The position numbers and the translations under genes were made by a program. Under the pieces are notes generated by a model. That model did not search any database. It was given only the letters and a program-made list of their open reading frames with translations, and was not told the origin of the DNA. Shown here one piece after another: positions 42,270 to 51,751 of a DNA stretch of 64,000 bases. The DNA is from Pectobacterium aroidearum. GTDB taxonomy: Bacteria > Pseudomonadota > Gammaproteobacteria > Enterobacterales > Enterobacteriaceae. Every line of letters starts with the position of its first letter. Position 1 is the first letter of the stretch. The stretch is taken from the NCBI RefSeq assembly GCF_015689195.1, contig NZ_CP065044.1, forward strand, positions 3,844,001 through 3,908,000. Direction: 5' to 3'.

Positions 42270-43082
42270 TTACTTCCCAGATGCTCTTTCCATTTTCGCC
42301 ATCATCTTCTTCAGCGCATGGGATACCGCAACAAACCCGAAGGTTGCGGTGACCATCGTCGCGGCGCCAAAGCCTGACGCGCAATCCATACGCATTACGC
42401 CATCTGCCGTGCTGCGAGACGCACAAACGGAACCGTCAGGCTGCGGATAAACCAGTGGCTCGCTGGAAAACACACAGTCGATGCCCAGCTTTCCTTTACT
42501 GTTCTTCACCACGTTAAAATCGTGCTTTAACCGCTCGCGCAGCTTGGCCGCCAGCGGATCTTGAATCGTTTTCGCCAGATCGACCACTTCAATCCGGGTC
42601 GGATCGATCTGTCCGCCTGCACCGCCGGTTGTCACTACCGGGATCTTATAGCGGCGACAGTAGGAGAGCAGCGCCGCTTTCGGACGCACGCTGTCAATGG
42701 CGTCAATCACATAGCTGAAGTTTTGATTGAGCAGTTCGGCCACGTTTTCCGCACTAATGAAATCATCCACGCAGGTGACGCGACATTCCGGGTTGATCGC
42801 CAGAATACGTTCCGCCATCACTTCCGTCTTCGACTGCCCGGTGTGCTGACGCAGCGCGTGGATCTGCCGGTTGGTATTGCTGACGCACACATCATCCATA
42901 TCAATCAGCGTGATCGCGCCGATGCCGGTACGCGCCAGCGCCTCAGCCACCCAGGAACCGACGCCACCAATACCAATCACACAAACATGAGCCTGAGAAA
43001 ACAGCGCCAGCGCTTGTTGACCATATAACCGCGCGGTGCCACCGAAGCGTTGCAAGTAGGCTTCGGATAATTGCGTACTCAT
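42270..43082 (-). CDS. tcdA: tRNA threonylcarbamoyladenosine dehydratase TcdA (CsdL)
   Basis: TcdA uses ATP to cyclise t6A37 of tRNA to ct6A. The 270-residue protein (E. coli 268) is a ThiF/E1-like enzyme with the nucleotide loop VIGIGGVGSWV near 35, ArgR-like D.DDVCVSN and a C-terminal hydrophobic helix (GFVAVSHALKKM). It is convergent with csdE. Functional links to the CSD sulfur system are known. Confidence 0.96.
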   Translation of the reverse strand: MSTQLSEAYLQRFGGTARLYGQQALALFSQAHVCVIGIGGVGSWVAEALARTGIGAITLIDMDDVCVSNTNRQIHALRQHTGQSKTEVMAERILAINPECRVTCVDDFISAENVAELLNQNFSYVIDAIDSVRPKAALLSYCRRYKIPVVTTGGAGGQIDPTRIEVVDLAKTIQDPLAAKLRERLKHDFNVVKNSKGKLGIDCVFSSEPLVYPQPDGSVCASRSTADGVMRMDCASGFGAATMVTATFGFVAVSHALKKMMAKMERASGK

Positions 43083-43150
43083 TCAACCAACCTTACGAAA
43101 ACAAAATCACAGAAGAATAAAACAGTGAGAAAAAGCGGCTCAGGATAGCG

Positions 43151-45409
43151 CTAAACCCGCACGACATCCACCAGACAGCTCATGGCATTCGGCCCCTGTG
43201 TCAGCGGCGACGTGCCAATATCCAGCGTCAGTACATTCGCATTGCCAGACTGCTCAACCGGATGCCACGTTTTCTGCCCAAATCCCGGCTCAAACCAGGC
43301 ACCGGTGGACATGATCACCACGCCCGGCGTGACGCCGTCGGTAATCTGTACGCCAGCCAGAATACGACCACGCGCATTTCTGACTTCCACCTGTGAACGG
43401 TCGGCGATATCCCGCGCAGCAGCATCCTGCGGGTGCATGTAAAGCGTCTCTTTTCCTGCGGTTTTATTCGCGGCAACCTGCGGCGTCGCGGCAAGTTGGC
43501 TATGCAAGCGGTCGGACGGCTGAATGGAAATAAAGTGCAGCGGCCATTCTTCCGTGCTTTTTGCTCCCAGCCATTCAACGGGAGGCTGCCACTCAGGGTG
43601 CGGTGCAAAATCGGCATAGCCATAGCTGGCAATCGCGGAGCTGAACAGTTCTATTTTACCGCTGGGCGTACTGAGCGCATGCTGCTGCGGATCGCGGCGG
43701 AAGTCCTCAAAGAATACAAACGGCTTTTCATCCATCGGGATTTCTACATGTCCCTGCTGCCAGAAATCCTCAAATGACGGCCAACTGTCGGCAACGCCTC
43801 GCTGCCTTGAACGGCACTCGTCATAAAGGTGTTCCAGCCACTGCCGCTCACTGCGATTTTGCGTGAACACATCGCCATAACCCAAACGTTCCGCCAGCTC
43901 GCTGAAGATATCCACGTCATTACGCGCCTGATGCTGCGGCGCAATCGCCTGATGCATGGCAAAAATAAAGCGATCGCGGGACGAGCCACCGATGTCATTA
44001 CGCTCCAGCGTGGTGGTAACAGGCAGCACGATGTCAGCCATCTGCGCCGCTGGTGTCCAGACGATATCCTGCACAATCACCGTATCCGGTTTGCGCCAGC
44101 CGTCTACCAGACGGTTCAACTGCTGATGATGATGGAACGGGTTACCGCCCGCCCAGTGAATCAGATGAATATCGGGATAAGTATGGGTTTCGCCCTGAAA
44201 GGTATAAGGCGTGCCGGGATGCAAGAGCATATCGGCGATGCGCGCCACGGGGATCGCCCGTCCTGCATTCGGGCTGGATGGCGAAGCCGGCGCAGGCGTT
44301 GAAATACGTTCGTTTCCGACGCTATTCATCGAACCGTGGCCGAAGGAGAAGCCGCCACCCGGTAAGCCCACTTGTCCCAGCATTGACGAAAGCGCAATCA
44401 TCATCCAGTACGGCTGCTCGCCGCGATGCGCGCGCTGCACGGAGTAAGAACAGGTAATAAAGCTACGCACGCCAATCAGTTGCTGCGCCAGACGCCGGAT
44501 ACGCTCGGCGGGAATGCCCGTGATGTCGCTGGCCCATTCGGGCGTTTTCACCACACCATCGCCGCGGCCGTGCAAATAGTCGCTCAGTTGTTCGTAGCCA
44601 ACACAGTAGCGTTGCAAGAAATCTTTATCGTCAGCGCCCAAACGCTGAATCTCATAGCCCAATGCCAGCATCAGAGCGACATCGGTATTCGGGCGAATAG
44701 GAATCCACTCGGCGTTCACAAACTCAGGGCAGTCATCACGCATCGGGCTGATGTTAATGACCGGAATCCCTTTCGCGACTAACGTTTCCAGCGCAGGCTG
44801 AAGCGTATGGTGCCCGGCACCGCCGGATGCCACCTGCGCATTTTTCAACGCAAGACCGCCAAACGCGAGGAAAATATCACAGTGTTCGGCGACGCTGCGC
44901 CATTCCGTCACCTTGCCCGTCAGTGGATGAAAAGTACCAATCACATACGGCAAAAAGAACTGCGCCGCGCCCCAGCTGTAATTCCCCTGCTGATCGACCG
45001 CACCGCCGCCGGAGAAATAGAAGCGTCGCACCTGAGAACGCGCATGGTGATAGCGCCCGGCAGACGACCAGCCGTAGGAACCGGCAAAAATGCCGTCTGC
45101 GCCGTAGCGATCGCGAATACGGTGATTCTCCTGTGCGACCAGATCGAGCGCCACATCCCAATCAACTTCAACAAAATCTTCCCGACCACGTAACGTTCTG
45201 TCGCTATTTTCACGTTTCTGAAGCCAGGAACGTCGCACCGAAGGCCGGCGGATGCGCCGGTCGGAATACACCAGCGGCGCGATGGAATCGAGCATGGCGG
45301 AAGGTGCCGGATCGTCGGAAAACGGCTCACATCGAATCAGCCTGCCGTCTTCCACCACAGCGGTAAACGCGCCCCAATGCGCAAGATGCGGATAACGTTT
45401 AATCGCCAT
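43151..45409 (-). CDS. Cytoplasmic molybdopterin oxidoreductase, BisC/TorZ-type S- or N-oxide reductase
   Basis: This 752-residue protein belongs to the DMSO reductase family. It lacks a Tat signal and N-terminal FeS cysteines, which marks the BisC/TorA type. The molybdenum ligand is probably Ser145 in QGNYSWGAAQ. The bis-MGD binding segments WAGGNPFHHHQ (near 428) and the C-terminal molydopterin dinucleotide-binding domain (SDRLHSQLAA, near 630) are clear. Biotin or methionine sulfoxide reductase is plausible; the substrate cannot be told from sequence. No dedicated cytochrome, chaperone or regulator adjoins. It interrupts the tcdA-mltA order of E. coli, so it is accessory; neighbours have similar composition, without signs of recent transfer. 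Confidence 0.85.
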   Translation of the reverse strand: MAIKRYPHLAHWGAFTAVVEDGRLIRCEPFSDDPAPSAMLDSIAPLVYSDRRIRRPSVRRSWLQKRENSDRTLRGREDFVEVDWDVALDLVAQENHRIRDRYGADGIFAGSYGWSSAGRYHHARSQVRRFYFSGGGAVDQQGNYSWGAAQFFLPYVIGTFHPLTGKVTEWRSVAEHCDIFLAFGGLALKNAQVASGGAGHHTLQPALETLVAKGIPVINISPMRDDCPEFVNAEWIPIRPNTDVALMLALGYEIQRLGADDKDFLQRYCVGYEQLSDYLHGRGDGVVKTPEWASDITGIPAERIRRLAQQLIGVRSFITCSYSVQRAHRGEQPYWMMIALSSMLGQVGLPGGGFSFGHGSMNSVGNERISTPAPASPSSPNAGRAIPVARIADMLLHPGTPYTFQGETHTYPDIHLIHWAGGNPFHHHQQLNRLVDGWRKPDTVIVQDIVWTPAAQMADIVLPVTTTLERNDIGGSSRDRFIFAMHQAIAPQHQARNDVDIFSELAERLGYGDVFTQNRSERQWLEHLYDECRSRQRGVADSWPSFEDFWQQGHVEIPMDEKPFVFFEDFRRDPQQHALSTPSGKIELFSSAIASYGYADFAPHPEWQPPVEWLGAKSTEEWPLHFISIQPSDRLHSQLAATPQVAANKTAGKETLYMHPQDAAARDIADRSQVEVRNARGRILAGVQITDGVTPGVVIMSTGAWFEPGFGQKTWHPVEQSGNANVLTLDIGTSPLTQGPNAMSCLVDVVRV

Positions 45410-45427
45410 AACAACCTCAGAGAAGAA

Positions 45428-46564
45428 TCAATTTTGTTGATAATTAACCAGCAGCGAAGAACCCGATCCATTCGCCGTACTGCTTTGTGCGTTCTTCAAC
45501 ACCCAAACCCGTCCATAGTGGTTATAGAAGCCAGCCGAGTGGCCTGCATCCGGCCCAATACCCTGATACATATCGAAGTGCTGGCCTTTAATCGCACCAC
45601 CGACATCCAGTGCAATCATCAGGCGCATTTCATACTTGCCGGTGAATTTGCCAACGTTATCCAACAGCGGCACTTCCATTAACAGAGCCGTACCTGCCGG
45701 AATCAGAGAGCGATCGGAGGCGACGGAGGCTTTAGCCACCAACGGCACGGCGCTTGCCCCTTTGACTGGTGCAGACATCATTGGCTTGAAGAACACAAAA
45801 GAAGGATTCTGCTCAAACAGTTCACGCACTTCATACTCGGTGTGCTGCTCCGCCCACTTGCGGATGGCCTGCATAGACATCTCTTCACGCGGGACTTCAC
45901 CACGATCGATCAACACCTTACCAATACTGCGGTAGGCATGGCCGTTTTTGCCAGCATAGCCGAAGAACGTCAGCGGACGCCCATCGCCAAAATCAATATA
46001 GGCGCTGCCCTGCACTTCCATCATGAAGTTATCAACCAGCGAGTTGGTCCAGGCGAGCACCAGACGCTCATCCAGCGCACCGGCATAAATGCCAGCACGA
46101 TCCGGCAGCCGACTGTTCTTTCTACCTTTTGACGGCATGGCATATAAAGGATGGCGGAATTCCCCTTGACGGGTATGGCGCGCCTGCAATACCGGCGTGT
46201 AATAACCGGTGAACTGCACGTTACCAAAGTTATCAACGCCTTCCATCTGCCAGGCGTTCAGACCAAACTTACTCAGTTCGCGGGTGTCCGCACCTGACAT
46301 CATCCAGTTTTCAATCGCCTGAAAGGTCGTATTGTTACGCGAATACAGATTAGGTGACGCCGACCGGATTTCAGAAACCTGCGTCATGAAATCACGTGCG
46401 TTGACCGGTTTTCCTTTGGCATTGGGTTCATTCACCAATTCCAGAGGCTGGTTGAGGTGACCATCTTTATATTGCTGCCCGCGATCGGTTGGCCTGGATT
46501 GACACCCTGCCAGAATGGCAATGACCACTGCGGTCAGCACATATTTTCCCCACCGTCCCTTCAT
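45428..46564 (-). CDS. mltA: Membrane-bound lytic transglycosylase A
   Basis: MltA cleaves peptidoglycan with formation of 1,6-anhydromuramic acid. The 378-residue lipoprotein precursor (E. coli 365) has a lipobox ILAGC (Cys21), the MltA domain with FTGYYTPVL near 120 and the 3D domain near the C-terminus, with LDVGGAIKGQHFDMYQG around 315-330. It precedes the oxidoreductase gene by 18 bp, so read-through into that gene is possible. Its start faces the tRNA cluster. Confidence 0.97.
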   Translation of the reverse strand: MKGRWGKYVLTAVVIAILAGCQSRPTDRGQQYKDGHLNQPLELVNEPNAKGKPVNARDFMTQVSEIRSASPNLYSRNNTTFQAIENWMMSGADTRELSKFGLNAWQMEGVDNFGNVQFTGYYTPVLQARHTRQGEFRHPLYAMPSKGRKNSRLPDRAGIYAGALDERLVLAWTNSLVDNFMMEVQGSAYIDFGDGRPLTFFGYAGKNGHAYRSIGKVLIDRGEVPREEMSMQAIRKWAEQHTEYEVRELFEQNPSFVFFKPMMSAPVKGASAVPLVAKASVASDRSLIPAGTALLMEVPLLDNVGKFTGKYEMRLMIALDVGGAIKGQHFDMYQGIGPDAGHSAGFYNHYGRVWVLKNAQSSTANGSGSSLLVNYQQN

Positions 46565-46794
46565 CTTTGCGCTCGCTTTTTACATCAAAAAATTTACCGT
46601 CGAACGATAACAAACGGCTATCGATAAAGGAATGGGACAGTACATAAATCCACGGTTCAAGCGTGTGCTGGTCGGCATGCGGCACAGTAAAAGGTGGGGT
46701 TTCCACTCAGCACCACATTGCGGTCACAAAACAACCTATAAGGCGGTAAATCAATCACCTGACAGCCAAATACCGCGCTTTTTATAGAAATAGG

Positions 46795-46822
46795 TTGCAT
46801 CAATACTCATGGAGAGTATAGT
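46795..46822 (+). promoter_or_regulatory. Promoter of the initiator tRNA cluster
   Basis: TTGCAT (46795-46800) and TATAGT (46817-46822) are 16 bp apart, followed by a GC-rich discriminator GCGCATCC, typical of stable RNA promoters. Confidence 0.75.
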
Positions 46823-46835
46823 GCGCATCCACGGA

Positions 46836-46912
<77 letters not shown>

Positions 46913-46973
46913 ATTGATGTGAGTCGTCCATCAAGAGAAGTAAAATAGTCAGTAGTAAAAAAGTTAGTACGGA

Positions 46974-47050
<77 letters not shown>

Positions 47051-47105
47051 ATTGATGTGAGTCGTCCATCAAGGGAAGTAAAAGTAGTAAAGAAAGTCAT
47101 ACGGA

Positions 47106-47182
<77 letters not shown>

Positions 47183-47221
47183 ATAAGACTATTTTCAAGT
47201 TCGATTAAGAACTTAGCGATA

Positions 47222-47245
47222 AAGCACCTTAACGGGTGCTTTTTT
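47222..47245 (+). terminator. Terminator of the tRNA cluster
   Basis: AAGCACC (47222-47228) pairs with GGTGCTT (47235-47241), followed by six T. Confidence 0.88.
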
Positions 47246-47317
47246 GTTTTCTGCGCATCTATTTTCTCTGAACCGCGCCGGTTAGACGCGGTCATCGTAT
47301 GACATCAGCAGCACCAA

Positions 47318-48562
47318 CTACTGCTGAGCCTGACTGGCAAAGTAAGCTTTAATACCTGCAAAAATGGATTCGGCAATTTGCTGCTGGAAATGGCTGGTGC
47401 GCAGCTTGCGCTCTTCCTCCAGATTACTGATAAAAGCCGTCTCAACCAGCACTGAAGGAATATCCGGCGCTTTCAGTACCGCAAAGCCAGCCTGATCGAC
47501 GCTGTTTTTATGCAGACGATTCACCTTGCCTAAGCGGGTCAGGATCTCTTTACCAAACTTCAGGCTATCGCTGATAGTGACGGTCTGCACCAAATCGAAC
47601 ATGGTGTGATCCAGATAGCGATCGCCGCTCATGCTTACGCCGCCGATCAAATCCGATTCGTTCTGAGTTTCTGCCAGAAATCTGGCGGCGGTACTGGTTG
47701 CGCCTTTCTTCGAGAGCGCAAAAACCGACGATCCTCTTGCCGCTCGATTGGTAAACGCATCCGCATGAATCGAAATGAATAGATCGGCACGCTGCTTGCG
47801 CGCTTTCGCCACCCGCACGCGCAGCGGAATGAACACATCTTCATTGCGCGTCATATATGCCTTCATGTTGGATTCATTATCGATCAACTTGCGCAGGCGG
47901 CGAGCGATTTGCAGCACGATGTCTTTCTCACGCGTTTTATTCTTGCCAATCGCACCAGGATCTTCACCGCCGTGACCGGGGTCGAGCATAATAATCAGCG
48001 GACGATCCCGCCCTGCCTTCCCGGCTTTCGGCGCTTCTGCGGGCAACGTGCGCTCCAGTTCGCCCTTGTTGTAATCCTCCAACAACGCCAGCAGCGGATC
48101 TTCTTCGTTATCGTAGCGTCCTGCGGCAGGGTACAAATCCAGTACCAGTCGATGCTTGAATTCGGCCACCGGCCCCAGCGTAAAGACTTTGGTCGTCGCC
48201 TGCTGCTTGAGTTCCAGCACCAAACGCACCGTGCTTTTATCAAACTGGCCGATGCGCGCCTCTTTAATCAACGGGTCATTATCCTGCTGAAACTGGCTGG
48301 CTATTTCCTTCAATACGCTGTTCAGATGAACATTTTCAATATCCACCACGATACGTTCAGGGTTACTGAGACTAAACTGGTTATATTTCAGCGGGTGATT
48401 GGATTCCAGTGTGACGCGGGTATAGGCGGAGGATGGCCAGACGCGCACGGCAACGACCTGTGTGGTCGCCGCCATCCCGACACCGCTTACGCTTAACAGC
48501 CAGGTTGCTGCTGCGCTTTGTAATAGACGTCGTCGAGTCAGATGATGATTCGAATTAGACAT
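47318..48562 (-). CDS. amiC: N-acetylmuramoyl-L-alanine amidase AmiC
   Basis: AmiC splits septal peptidoglycan and is exported by Tat. The 414-residue precursor (E. coli 417) has twin arginines in LTRRRLLQS near 9-17, an AMIN domain (about 35-140) for septum targeting, and an amidase_3 domain with zinc ligands in [11 protein letters not shown] and SIHADAF and the catalytic Glu in VETAFISN. It converges with the tRNA cluster and is divergent from argA. Confidence 0.97.
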   Translation of the reverse strand: MSNSNHHLTRRRLLQSAAATWLLSVSGVGMAATTQVVAVRVWPSSAYTRVTLESNHPLKYNQFSLSNPERIVVDIENVHLNSVLKEIASQFQQDNDPLIKEARIGQFDKSTVRLVLELKQQATTKVFTLGPVAEFKHRLVLDLYPAAGRYDNEEDPLLALLEDYNKGELERTLPAEAPKAGKAGRDRPLIIMLDPGHGGEDPGAIGKNKTREKDIVLQIARRLRKLIDNESNMKAYMTRNEDVFIPLRVRVAKARKQRADLFISIHADAFTNRAARGSSVFALSKKGATSTAARFLAETQNESDLIGGVSMSGDRYLDHTMFDLVQTVTISDSLKFGKEILTRLGKVNRLHKNSVDQAGFAVLKAPDIPSVLVETAFISNLEEERKLRTSHFQQQIAESIFAGIKAYFASQAQQ

Positions 48563-48788
48563 GCCGCTCCGATCTGATTGCTGTGCGTTATCCTGAATTT
48601 TTGTTTGCTAATACATGGGATAAGCGATCAAAAAGTGAATAAAGGTAAAAATTGTCAAAAACTTTAACGAATCTGCCCGGTGCTGTCATGCAAAAATCAT
48701 CTGCAGGCCTTATAACAGGCGGATATCATAAATTTGAAGCATTAACCTCGCTTTTCTGGTTAATACTTCCTCTTGCGTTTTACGTCAT

Positions 48789-48827
48789 AAAGAATAAAAA
48801 TACAGAAATTACGAATAAAAATGCAAA
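48789..48827. promoter_or_regulatory. Paired ARG boxes upstream of argA
   Basis: Two 18-bp ARG boxes, at 48789-48806 and 48810-48827, are separated by 3 bp, the standard ArgR spacing. Each fits the consensus NNTGAATWWWWATTCANN at about 16 positions (GAAT, AAAA, AT and CA kept). The second overlaps the argA ribosome site. Confidence 0.85.
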
Positions 48828-48838
48828 GAGGGCTCGCA

Positions 48839-50164
48839 GTGAAGGAACGTAGTACAGAACTGGTTCAGGGCTTCCGCCATTCAGTTCCCTATATCAATGC
48901 CCACCGTGGCAAAACGTTTGTCATCATGTTAGGTGGCGAAGCCATTGAACATGCCAACTTCTCTAGCATCGTAAATGATATCGGGCTGCTGCACAGTCTG
49001 GGGATCAAGCTGGTGGTCGTTTATGGCGCTCGCCCCCAGATCGATGCCAACCTGACAACGCACCACTACGAGCCTCACTACCATAAAAACACCCGCATCA
49101 CCGACAGCACCACGCTGGAATTGGTCAAGCAGGCTGCGGGGATGTTGCAGTTGGACATCACAGCTCGACTGTCGATGAGCCTGAACAACACGCCGCTGCA
49201 AGGCGCCCACATTAATGTCGTCAGCGGTAATTTTATTATCGCGCAGCCGCTTGGTGTGGACGATGGCGTGGACTACTGCCACAGCGGCCGTATTCGCCGT
49301 ATTGATGAAGAAGCCGTTCACCGCCAGTTGAATAGCGGCGCAATTGTCCTGCTCGGGCCGGTTGCGGTTTCTGTCACGGGTGAAAGTTTCAATTTAACCT
49401 CCGAAGAGGTCGCGACCCAGCTCGCCATTAAGCTGAAGGCAGAGAAGATGATCGGCTTCTGCTCATCTCAGGGCGTGACCAATGAAGAAGGCAGCATCAT
49501 TTCCGAGCTGTTCCCGGATGACGCACAGCGGCGTATTGACACGCTGGAACAGGCTGGCGATTACCATTCAGGCACCGTCAGATTCTTGCGCGGTGCGGTC
49601 AAAGCCTGCCGTAGCGGTGTACGCCGTAGCCATCTGATCAGCTATCAGGACGACGGCGCGCTGCTACAGGAGTTGTTCTCACGCGACGGTATCGGTACAC
49701 AGATCGTGATGGAGAGCGCCGAACAGGTTCGCCGCGCGACCATCAATGACATCGGCGGTATTCTGGAACTGATTCGCCCGCTGGAAGAGCAAGGTATTCT
49801 GGTGAGACGCTCGCGCGAGCAGTTGGAAATGGAGATCGACAAATTCACCGTCGTGGTACGCGATAACCTGACCATCGCCTGCGCTGCACTGTATCCGTTC
49901 CCGGAAGAGAGCATTGGCGAAATGGCCTGCGTCGCGGTTCACCCGGATTACCGCAGTTCATCACGCGGCGATATGCTGTTGATGCGCATTGCCGCTCAGG
50001 CACGTCAGCAAGGTCTGCAAAAGCTGTTCGTGCTGACGACGCACAGCATCCACTGGTTCCAGGAACGCGGCTTTTTACCCGCCGAAGTGGAAATGCTGCC
50101 GAAGAAAAAACAGGCGCTGTACAACTACCAGCGTCGCTCAAAGATTCTGGTGCTGGATCTCTGA
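48839..50164 (+). CDS. argA: N-acetylglutamate synthase ArgA (GTG start)
   Basis: ArgA makes N-acetylglutamate, the first arginine precursor, and is feedback inhibited by arginine. GTG at 48839 gives 441 residues beginning [15 protein letters not shown], aligned with E. coli (443) and preceded by AGAGGG; an ATG at 48821 has no ribosome site. The N-terminal amino-acid-kinase-like domain (about 1-290) is followed by a GNAT acetyltransferase domain (about 295-435). Expression is expected to be repressed by ArgR through the paired ARG boxes. Confidence 0.97.
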   Translation: MKERSTELVQGFRHSVPYINAHRGKTFVIMLGGEAIEHANFSSIVNDIGLLHSLGIKLVVVYGARPQIDANLTTHHYEPHYHKNTRITDSTTLELVKQAAGMLQLDITARLSMSLNNTPLQGAHINVVSGNFIIAQPLGVDDGVDYCHSGRIRRIDEEAVHRQLNSGAIVLLGPVAVSVTGESFNLTSEEVATQLAIKLKAEKMIGFCSSQGVTNEEGSIISELFPDDAQRRIDTLEQAGDYHSGTVRFLRGAVKACRSGVRRSHLISYQDDGALLQELFSRDGIGTQIVMESAEQVRRATINDIGGILELIRPLEEQGILVRRSREQLEMEIDKFTVVVRDNLTIACAALYPFPEESIGEMACVAVHPDYRSSSRGDMLLMRIAAQARQQGLQKLFVLTTHSIHWFQERGFLPAEVEMLPKKKQALYNYQRRSKILVLDL

Positions 50165-50188
50165 GCTATTCCACTCGATAACGCTTCT

Positions 50189-50214
50189 CGTGGCCGACCG
50201 TAAAATCGGCCACG
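50189..50214. terminator. Hairpin between argA and the dehydratase gene
   Basis: CGTGGCCGA (50189-50197) pairs with TCGGCCACG (50206-50214), loop 8 bases; the T-run is poor, so it is moderate support only. It lies between convergent genes. Confidence 0.5.
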
Positions 50215-50227
50215 ATCGTTTATCAAC

Positions 50228-51424
50228 TTATGGCTGCTTGCCAAATTCACAGCTTAGCGTTGTCCACTTCCTTGCCTGTTCACTTAGCGTAAATCCCAGC
50301 CCCAGACGATCGGATACCCACATCCGCCCATCGCGCAACTCTAGCTGCTCGTTGAAAAGCGGATTCAGCCACTCGAAGTGTTCCAACCAGGGTTCAATCG
50401 GATAGGCCGCGGCCAGATGCAAATGCACTTCCATCGCAAAATGCGGCGCCAGCTTACGTCCATGCTTCGCGGCCAAATCCATGATCTTCAGGAAAGGAGA
50501 AATCCCGCCCACGCGCGGTGCATCCGGCTGCACAAAATCACTGGCGTTACCGAGGATCAGCTGTTCATGCTCGCGGAAACTGGTCAGCATCTCGCCAGTG
50601 GCAATCGGCGTATCCAGCGCCGCCGTCAGCGCAGCATGGCCTTCCACGTCGTAGGCGTCCAGCGGCTCTTCAATCCAGATCAGGTTAAAGGTTTCCATCT
50701 TTCTCCCCATTCGAATCGCCGTTTCGCGATCCCACTGCTGATTGGCATCCACCATCAGCGGGAAATCGTCTCCCAGCGCTTCGCGCACTGCTGTGAGGCG
50801 ACGAATATCCTCCGCCGTATTCGGCTGCCCGACTTTCAGTTTTATCCCACCGATACCACTTTCACGGGAGATCACGACATTTTTTAATACCTGATCCAGT
50901 GGCGTATGCAGGAAGCCGCCGGAGGTGTTGTAGCACTGCACGGAGTCGCGGTGTGATCCCAACAGCTTAGACAAGGGCAAACCTGCCCGCTTGGCTTTCA
51001 TGTCCCACAGGGCGATGTCGAGCGGAGAAATTGCCTGCACCGCCATTCCACTGCGGCCAACCGATGCCCCGGCCCACAGCAGCTTGGTATAGATCTTATC
51101 GATATCGTTCGGATCTTCGCCCAACAGGTTATCCGCAATCTCTTTCGCATGCGCATAAATGCCCTGTCCACCCGCCCGCTTGGAGTAGCTGAACCCCACG
51201 CCTTCAAACCCATCACGGCTGCGAATTTCCGCAAAAATAATCGCCACTTCGGTCAGCGGTTTCTGCCTTCCGGTCAGCACTTTCGCATCGCTAACCGGCG
51301 TCGCTAGCGGCAAAAACGCCAGAGAGAGTTTTACCCATTCAATTCGATCGCCCGACTCGGCAGACGTTCTGACGTTCGTGACTTTCGCATAGCTCACCGC
51401 TGCTGAATTTGCACTGATGGTCAT
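50228..51424 (-). CDS. Galactarate/L-talarate dehydratase (enolase superfamily)
   Basis: The 398-residue protein is very close to the Salmonella L-talarate/galactarate dehydratase (398 residues), a mandelate-racemase-group enolase enzyme that dehydrates or epimerises m-galactarate and L-talarate. Catalytic residues are in place: Lys195 and Lys197 (IKLKVG), metal ligands Asp226, Glu252 and Glu278, and His328 (APHFAMEVH). Galactarate is a plant sugar acid derived from pectin galacturonate, so the role suits a plant pathogen. It is divergent from a LacI-family regulator, with a likely operator just ahead of the start. No transporter is next to it. Confidence 0.93.
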   Translation of the reverse strand: MTISANSAAVSYAKVTNVRTSAESGDRIEWVKLSLAFLPLATPVSDAKVLTGRQKPLTEVAIIFAEIRSRDGFEGVGFSYSKRAGGQGIYAHAKEIADNLLGEDPNDIDKIYTKLLWAGASVGRSGMAVQAISPLDIALWDMKAKRAGLPLSKLLGSHRDSVQCYNTSGGFLHTPLDQVLKNVVISRESGIGGIKLKVGQPNTAEDIRRLTAVREALGDDFPLMVDANQQWDRETAIRMGRKMETFNLIWIEEPLDAYDVEGHAALTAALDTPIATGEMLTSFREHEQLILGNASDFVQPDAPRVGGISPFLKIMDLAAKHGRKLAPHFAMEVHLHLAAAYPIEPWLEHFEWLNPLFNEQLELRDGRMWVSDRLGLGFTLSEQARKWTTLSCEFGKQP

Positions 51425-51440
51425 GTCTCACCTCATAAAA

Positions 51441-51454
51441 TGATTGCGCTAACA
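51441..51454. promoter_or_regulatory. Candidate LacI-family operator near the dehydratase start
   Basis: TGATTGCGCTAACA shares 12 of 14 bases with the perfect palindrome at 51561. It lies 17 bp upstream of the dehydratase start codon. Confidence 0.6.
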
Positions 51455-51560
51455 TTCATAAACAGAAAAGACGATAGCGATAAATGAAGAAAAAACATGC
51501 TATTCAGATCACATAATAATCATTACCACGATAAAATCGTTCATTAATCGCCATCATTAA

Positions 51561-51574
51561 TGATTGCGCAATCA
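51561..51574. promoter_or_regulatory. Candidate LacI-family operator in the divergent region
   Basis: TGATTGCGCAATCA is a perfect 14-bp palindrome with a CG centre, the usual form of LacI-family operators. It lies midway in the spacer, 120 bp from the other copy. Confidence 0.65.
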
Positions 51575-51751
51575 CCACGAAAAGTAAGAGGATATAACAG
51601 AAATACTGTGTGGCTAGCCCAGAAGCCAACCCCAAAAAGCGACACAATTCGGCGGGTTGCCAGAGATACAGGCGACTGGAAAACCGATATGCCATCAACG
51701 ATAATCCGACGACATGTAAATGCGCGCACAGCCTCAGAAGGGAACCCGTGA

